Assembly (NCBI GenBank): GCA_029881015.1
Contig: JAOUNK010000116.1
Location: 1-9,154, forward strand
Length of the DNA: 9,154 nucleotides
Source of the DNA: Gammaproteobacteria bacterium
GTDB lineage: Bacteria; Pseudomonadota; Gammaproteobacteria; Steroidobacterales; Woeseiaceae
Reading direction: 5' to 3'
Both the position numbers and the translations under genes were made by a program. This document shows positions 6,677-9,154 of the stretch, piece by piece; position 1 is the first letter of the stretch, and every line of letters begins with the position of its first letter. Under the pieces are notes generated by a model, which saw only the letters and a program-made list of their open reading frames with translations, did not search any database and was not told the DNA's origin.

Positions 6677-7165
6677 ATGATCGAAGATACTGCTCAATGG
6701 CCGTCCGGCACAGTGAGAATCGTGTGGCATGGCCCCGAAGAACCTGTACTGCCACTAACAGGTGTGCATGGGTTGTGCTTTTGTCAGGATAAGGTACTCG
6801 TCTGCGATATTTCTGGTCGCGGCTTGACGATCCCATGCGGCCATATCGATGAAAGTGAAACAGCAGCCGACTGCTTGACCAGAGAAGCGTCAGAGGAAGC
6901 CTGTGTGGGGCTTGCCAACTTGAGGCTCCTCGGTTTTATTGAGGCAGACTATCGAGCCAATAATGATTTTGACGGCCGGTATCCCCTTCGATCAGTGCAG
7001 GCAATTTACCGGGCAGATGTGGCTGAAGTGCGTGAGTTTGATTCCCAGCATGAATCGATAAACAGACGTTTCGTGACGATTACAGAACTACCTGAAGTTC
7101 ACCATGAGTGGAATGCTGTGCTTCAAGAAGCGCTAAAAGCTGCCATAGAGATGGACGGCCGGTAA
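6677..7165 (+). CDS. Nudix hydrolase
   Basis: A 162-residue protein with one Nudix fold. The Nudix box runs from G55 through E61, R69-E70 and E73-E74 (G-x5-E-x7-REA-x-EE), which supplies the Mg2+-binding glutamates. The Gly normally three residues after the REU triplet's EE pair (xGU) is Cys76. The family hydrolyses nucleoside diphosphates linked to another group; the substrate here is unknown. Strands before the box (VHGLCFCQDKVLVCD) and the length are normal. The ATG at 6677 has no strong ribosome site (GGAAGA is 17 bases upstream). The stop codon overlaps the first base of repeat copy C, as if the gene and repeat form one unit. Confidence 0.88.
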   Translation: MIEDTAQWPSGTVRIVWHGPEEPVLPLTGVHGLCFCQDKVLVCDISGRGLTIPCGHIDESETAADCLTREASEEACVGLANLRLLGFIEADYRANNDFDGRYPLRSVQAIYRADVAEVREFDSQHESINRRFVTITELPEVHHEWNAVLQEALKAAIEMDGR

Positions 7166-7260
7166 GGGTCAACGGCGGAAATTATCACGCAATTTCAGTG
7201 AGCGACTGCTTTCACGCGCAAAGCAAACGTGGGCAACTGTCGCAGTGCGGCCAGGAGAGA
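7165..7260 (+). repeat. Dispersed intergenic repeat, copy C (divergent)
   Basis: The left end AGGGTCAACGGCGGAAAT and the right end CGCAGTGCGGCCA match copies A and B (GGGTCAGTTGCGGAAAT; CTCAGTTCGGCCA). CAAAGC in the middle also matches copy A. It is about 13 bp shorter than A. The centre reads GCGACTGCTTTC in place of GGCGGCTTCC. It starts in the Nudix stop codon. Confidence 0.6.
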
Positions 7261-7307
7261 CCGTTGGAAGCAGCTCATCCAAACCCATTCTCGTCTACTG
7301 CGATGAT

Positions 7308-7748
7308 CTATTGGTCAACATATCCTTCGTCCCACAGTCGCTCTGGATCATGGTTGCGTACATCGATTTGATATGTAGCCCATACTTTCAATGGAAAAAG
7401 TACGTTGAGCCAACCGGCGTGCACCTCGTTCCAATGATCATCGGGAACACCGCTGTGAGTTAGTTTTACATCGGTTCCGCCTTTTCCGTCCGGTTCCAAT
7501 TCAAACCGGACTTCACCGCCGAAATAGCTAATTGCAAAGACCGAGGGTCTACGTCTGTCCAAGATTCGGCTTTGGTAAGCCATTCCGTTAATGAATTCGA
7601 AATGGATTACCTGGTCGATTTCGACAGCGGACTCGGCCCAGAATGCCGCTCGACCACTGTCGCTATCCAATATTGCAAAGACATCGTCTGGTGGCAACGA
7701 CAGATGTATTCTCCAATGAATCGGGCCGCCGACAACGTCACCTCTCAC
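7308..7748 (-). CDS. SRPBCC / AHSA1-like domain protein
   Basis: A 146-residue protein whose whole length fits the START-like SRPBCC fold of the activator-of-Hsp90-ATPase-like group: a first strand HWRIHLSLPPDDVFAIL (11-27), FWAES (36-40), a central strand region (about 70-84), and the terminal helix signature LTHSG...GWLNVLFPL (96-120). The fold makes a deep hydrophobic pocket for small ligands; the ligand here is unknown. The start is GTG (7746-7748) and is well supported by GGAGGG with a 6-base spacer. It is the only gene of this group on the minus strand between two plus-oriented repeat copies (C and D). Confidence 0.85.
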   Translation of the reverse strand: MRGDVVGGPIHWRIHLSLPPDDVFAILDSDSGRAAFWAESAVEIDQVIHFEFINGMAYQSRILDRRRPSVFAISYFGGEVRFELEPDGKGGTDVKLTHSGVPDDHWNEVHAGWLNVLFPLKVWATYQIDVRNHDPERLWDEGYVDQ

Positions 7749-7884
7749 AGACTTCCCTCCTCAACGATTCCCGATCGAAACAACGTCTCAAACACTGGCC
7801 TTGTATAATCGCCCCGAGTGCCTATTCGCTAATATTCGATGGCTAGAGAATCCTTGTGTAGCTCCCGGAAAAAAGGGCAGCTCT

Positions 7885-7982
7885 GGATCAATAGCCGAAA
7901 TTATTGCGCGAATATAGTGACCGGCGGCTTCCAGCCGCATACCGGCCCTTCGTTACACTGCCTGGCTAACTTCGCCAATCGG
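7885..7982 (+). repeat. Dispersed intergenic repeat, copy D
   Basis: GGATCAATAGCCGAAAT at the left, GACCGGCGGCTTCCAG in the middle (like copy B) and GGCTAACTTCGCCA at the right (like GGCTCAGTTCGGCCA). It has the same orientation as A-C and about 98 bp. It lies between the SRPBCC gene and the TonB-like gene. Confidence 0.7.
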
Positions 7983-8027
7983 CCAGACTTTGGGACCGAA
8001 TCTCGTCGAATTAACTAATTGAGCTGC

Positions 8028-8627
8028 TCAGTGAAACCGACAACTAATCAATGCGCCAGCGACTGGACCCACATAACAATTCTTTCCAATACTAAATCCG
8101 AATCCGCGAAATCCCCCATCACTAAATGGAAGGTCGGGCAAGAACGGCGTGGTTGCCACAAGACTTTCTTCAGAAGGCGCGAACATTATTGAGTGCGTCC
8201 GTCTCCACGCGGCCGCGCGTAGTCGATCCTCTTCATGCTTTTGAAGCACCACTTCCCGCGCGGCAGATCGAATCAAGTCTTGCCACTCTGCGCTTGCGCG
8301 CCCGGTATCGGTCGGTAGGCTGATCGCATCGGTGACGAATCTCGGCTCTTCTGACGTAGCGTGATTAGTTGGCTCCACGCGCTTGGAATTGGCGCGACTT
8401 TCTGCTCTTTGCGTGTTGTTGGGCGGTGTTCGCTCTGATTGGGGGCTCCTCTTGGAAAGCGAAACTTCCAGAGCAACTTGGGGGGTGTCGTCATCTGGGC
8501 GCGGCAGCTCTATTTGAATCAGAAGCAAAAGCATAATATGTGCGACCAGCGACACAAGCAGCGCAATGCGCAATCGCGACCGCGGCGCGATTGGTCTACT
8601 GAAAAGCGACTCGAGATGTATTTCCAC
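8028..8627 (-). CDS. Hypothetical inner-membrane protein with TonB-like topology
   Basis: Not recognised as a defined family. The predicted 199-residue product has a short cytoplasmic end (MEIHLESLFSRPIAPRSRLR), one membrane segment (about 20-41), a Ser/Pro/Arg-rich stretch (about 42-95), a charged helical region (about 105-140) and a C-terminal part with FGFSIG...CYVGPVAGALISC. This N-in, one-span, periplasmic layout is that of TonB/TolA-like proteins, but no TonB C-terminal motif (YP) is seen. Two Cys near the end may pair. The start is GTG at 8627, chosen for GGAG four bases upstream; the frame is open to a TTG at 8708, which would add 27 residues and directly follows a stop codon. No partner genes (ExbB/ExbD) are nearby. 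Confidence 0.6.
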   Translation of the reverse strand: MEIHLESLFSRPIAPRSRLRIALLVSLVAHIMLLLLIQIELPRPDDDTPQVALEVSLSKRSPQSERTPPNNTQRAESRANSKRVEPTNHATSEEPRFVTDAISLPTDTGRASAEWQDLIRSAAREVVLQKHEEDRLRAAAWRRTHSIMFAPSEESLVATTPFLPDLPFSDGGFRGFGFSIGKNCYVGPVAGALISCRFH

Positions 8628-8708
8628 GCGTCTCCGGAGTCCTGGCAAGTCCCGACTTATGCTCCTTAGATGCTGTTCCTTTGTGTATGGTCGCCATAGC
8701 GCCGACAA

Positions 8709-8822
8709 TTACGATTTCGGAAGTTTGACTATGATTTCGCGAACGTCTTCTTCGGGTAAACAGCCGCCATCATACCGCAGAATTCTCGACCGGTTGAAGT
8801 CGCAGCGGTAAACCAGCCGCTC
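8709..8822 (-). pseudogene. Possible 3' remnant of a small gene
   Basis: On the minus strand the frame reads ERLVYRCDFNRSRILRYD, then GGCLPEEDVREIIVKLPKS and a TAA at 8709-8711. The composition looks protein-like (alternating hydrophobic and charged residues), but no ATG or GTG is found in frame upstream before the sequence turns into the hairpin and GC-rich region at 8840 onward. It may be the tail of a truncated gene upstream of the TonB-like gene. No family is recognised and chance is not excluded. Confidence 0.25.
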
Positions 8823-8870
8823 GCTTTGCTTTCTGGTGACTGCTCGCTCTCGGCCACGAGCAGACGGTGG
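8797..8870 (+). repeat. Possible degenerate repeat copy containing a perfect hairpin
   Basis: AGTCGCAGCGGTAAA and GGTGACTGCTCGCTCTCGG loosely match the left end and centre of the dispersed repeat. CTGCTCG (8840-8846) and CGAGCAG (8857-8863) form a perfect 7-bp stem. No T-run follows, so it is not an intrinsic terminator. It overlaps the putative gene remnant, so the two readings compete. Confidence 0.25.
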
Positions 8871-8898
8871 GCGATCTAGAGGTCCCGGCCGGTCCTTC

Positions 8899-9150
8899 TC
8901 AGTCCGCCCGCGGCTGTTCCCGGGTTTCGCGGAACATCAGGATCGCCTGCAGCGCAAACCCACCGGTCATCGCGACGAACACGCCGAGCGACGCGTCCGC
9001 GCTCATGCCGAAAGCGTCGGTGACGAATAGGATCGCGGCGATGGGCATGATCGTCCGGCCGCCCCAGCGCATCAGCCATGTGACGAGCCCTCGCTCGGGC
9101 AGAGTGAATGTGAATGCAACCAGTGAAAAGGCCGCGAGGTGTAGTTTCAT
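8899..9150 (-). CDS. Small hypothetical membrane protein
   Basis: An 83-residue product from an ATG four bases from the window edge. It has three hydrophobic stretches: residues about 2-16, 33-49 (MPIAAILFVTDAFGM) and 54-73 (LGVFVAMTGGFALQAILMF), followed by a charged end (RETREQPRAD). Probably an inner-membrane protein with two or three spans. The family is not recognised. GGGA directly before the ATG is too close for a normal ribosome site, so the true start may lie outside the window. The local sequence appears more GC-rich than the cassette-like genes to its left. Confidence 0.55.
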   Translation of the reverse strand: MKLHLAAFSLVAFTFTLPERGLVTWLMRWGGRTIMPIAAILFVTDAFGMSADASLGVFVAMTGGFALQAILMFRETREQPRAD

Positions 9151-9154
9151 TCCC

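Noticed and set aside
7804..7809. Perfect TATAAT on the plus strand
   Set aside because: No -35 element at the proper spacing and no plus-strand gene follows.

Overview
The window reads as an accessory stretch of a proteobacterial chromosome. Gene style (an exported S8 protease with a short-repeat tail, a lipoprotein phosphatase, a LuxR-HTH/VOC fusion) points to a gammaproteobacterium, possibly a marine or saline one. That placement is inference from protein style only, because no marker gene is present.

Left part (1-2530): the tail of a HAD-like protein (2-211), then a lipoprotein-type calcineurin-fold phosphoesterase (284-1327) whose metal site 1 has lost both histidine ligands. Immediately after its stop codon lies a complete-looking insertion sequence (about 1326-2451). 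It has near-perfect 21-bp terminal inverted repeats and one rve/DDE transposase with D168, D227 and E262 in place. A GC-rich hairpin terminator (2479-2503) separates it from the next, convergent gene.

Middle (2549-5287, minus strand): a large secreted subtilisin-like protease. It has a signal peptide, a propeptide-like domain, two homologous beta-rich modules, an S8 catalytic domain (D470/H526/N627/S719) and a C-terminal tail of ten perfect GYLWTD hexapeptides. In DNA the tail is ten 18-bp units that differ only at synonymous positions.

Right part (5579-8870): small, unrelated single-gene units: a LuxR-HTH/VOC fusion, a Nudix hydrolase, an SRPBCC/AHSA1-like protein and a TonB-topology membrane protein. 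They are separated by copies of one roughly 90-110 bp non-coding repeat, all in the same orientation, with conserved left and right ends. The repeat-gene-repeat-gene layout looks like a cassette array, but classical integron attC core sites were not found. This is the most interesting unexplained structure in the window. The last 300 bp hold a possible gene remnant and a small membrane protein that runs to the window edge.

The genes do not form an evident single pathway. The left and middle parts are envelope or secreted functions; the right part is a set of independent cargo-like genes.
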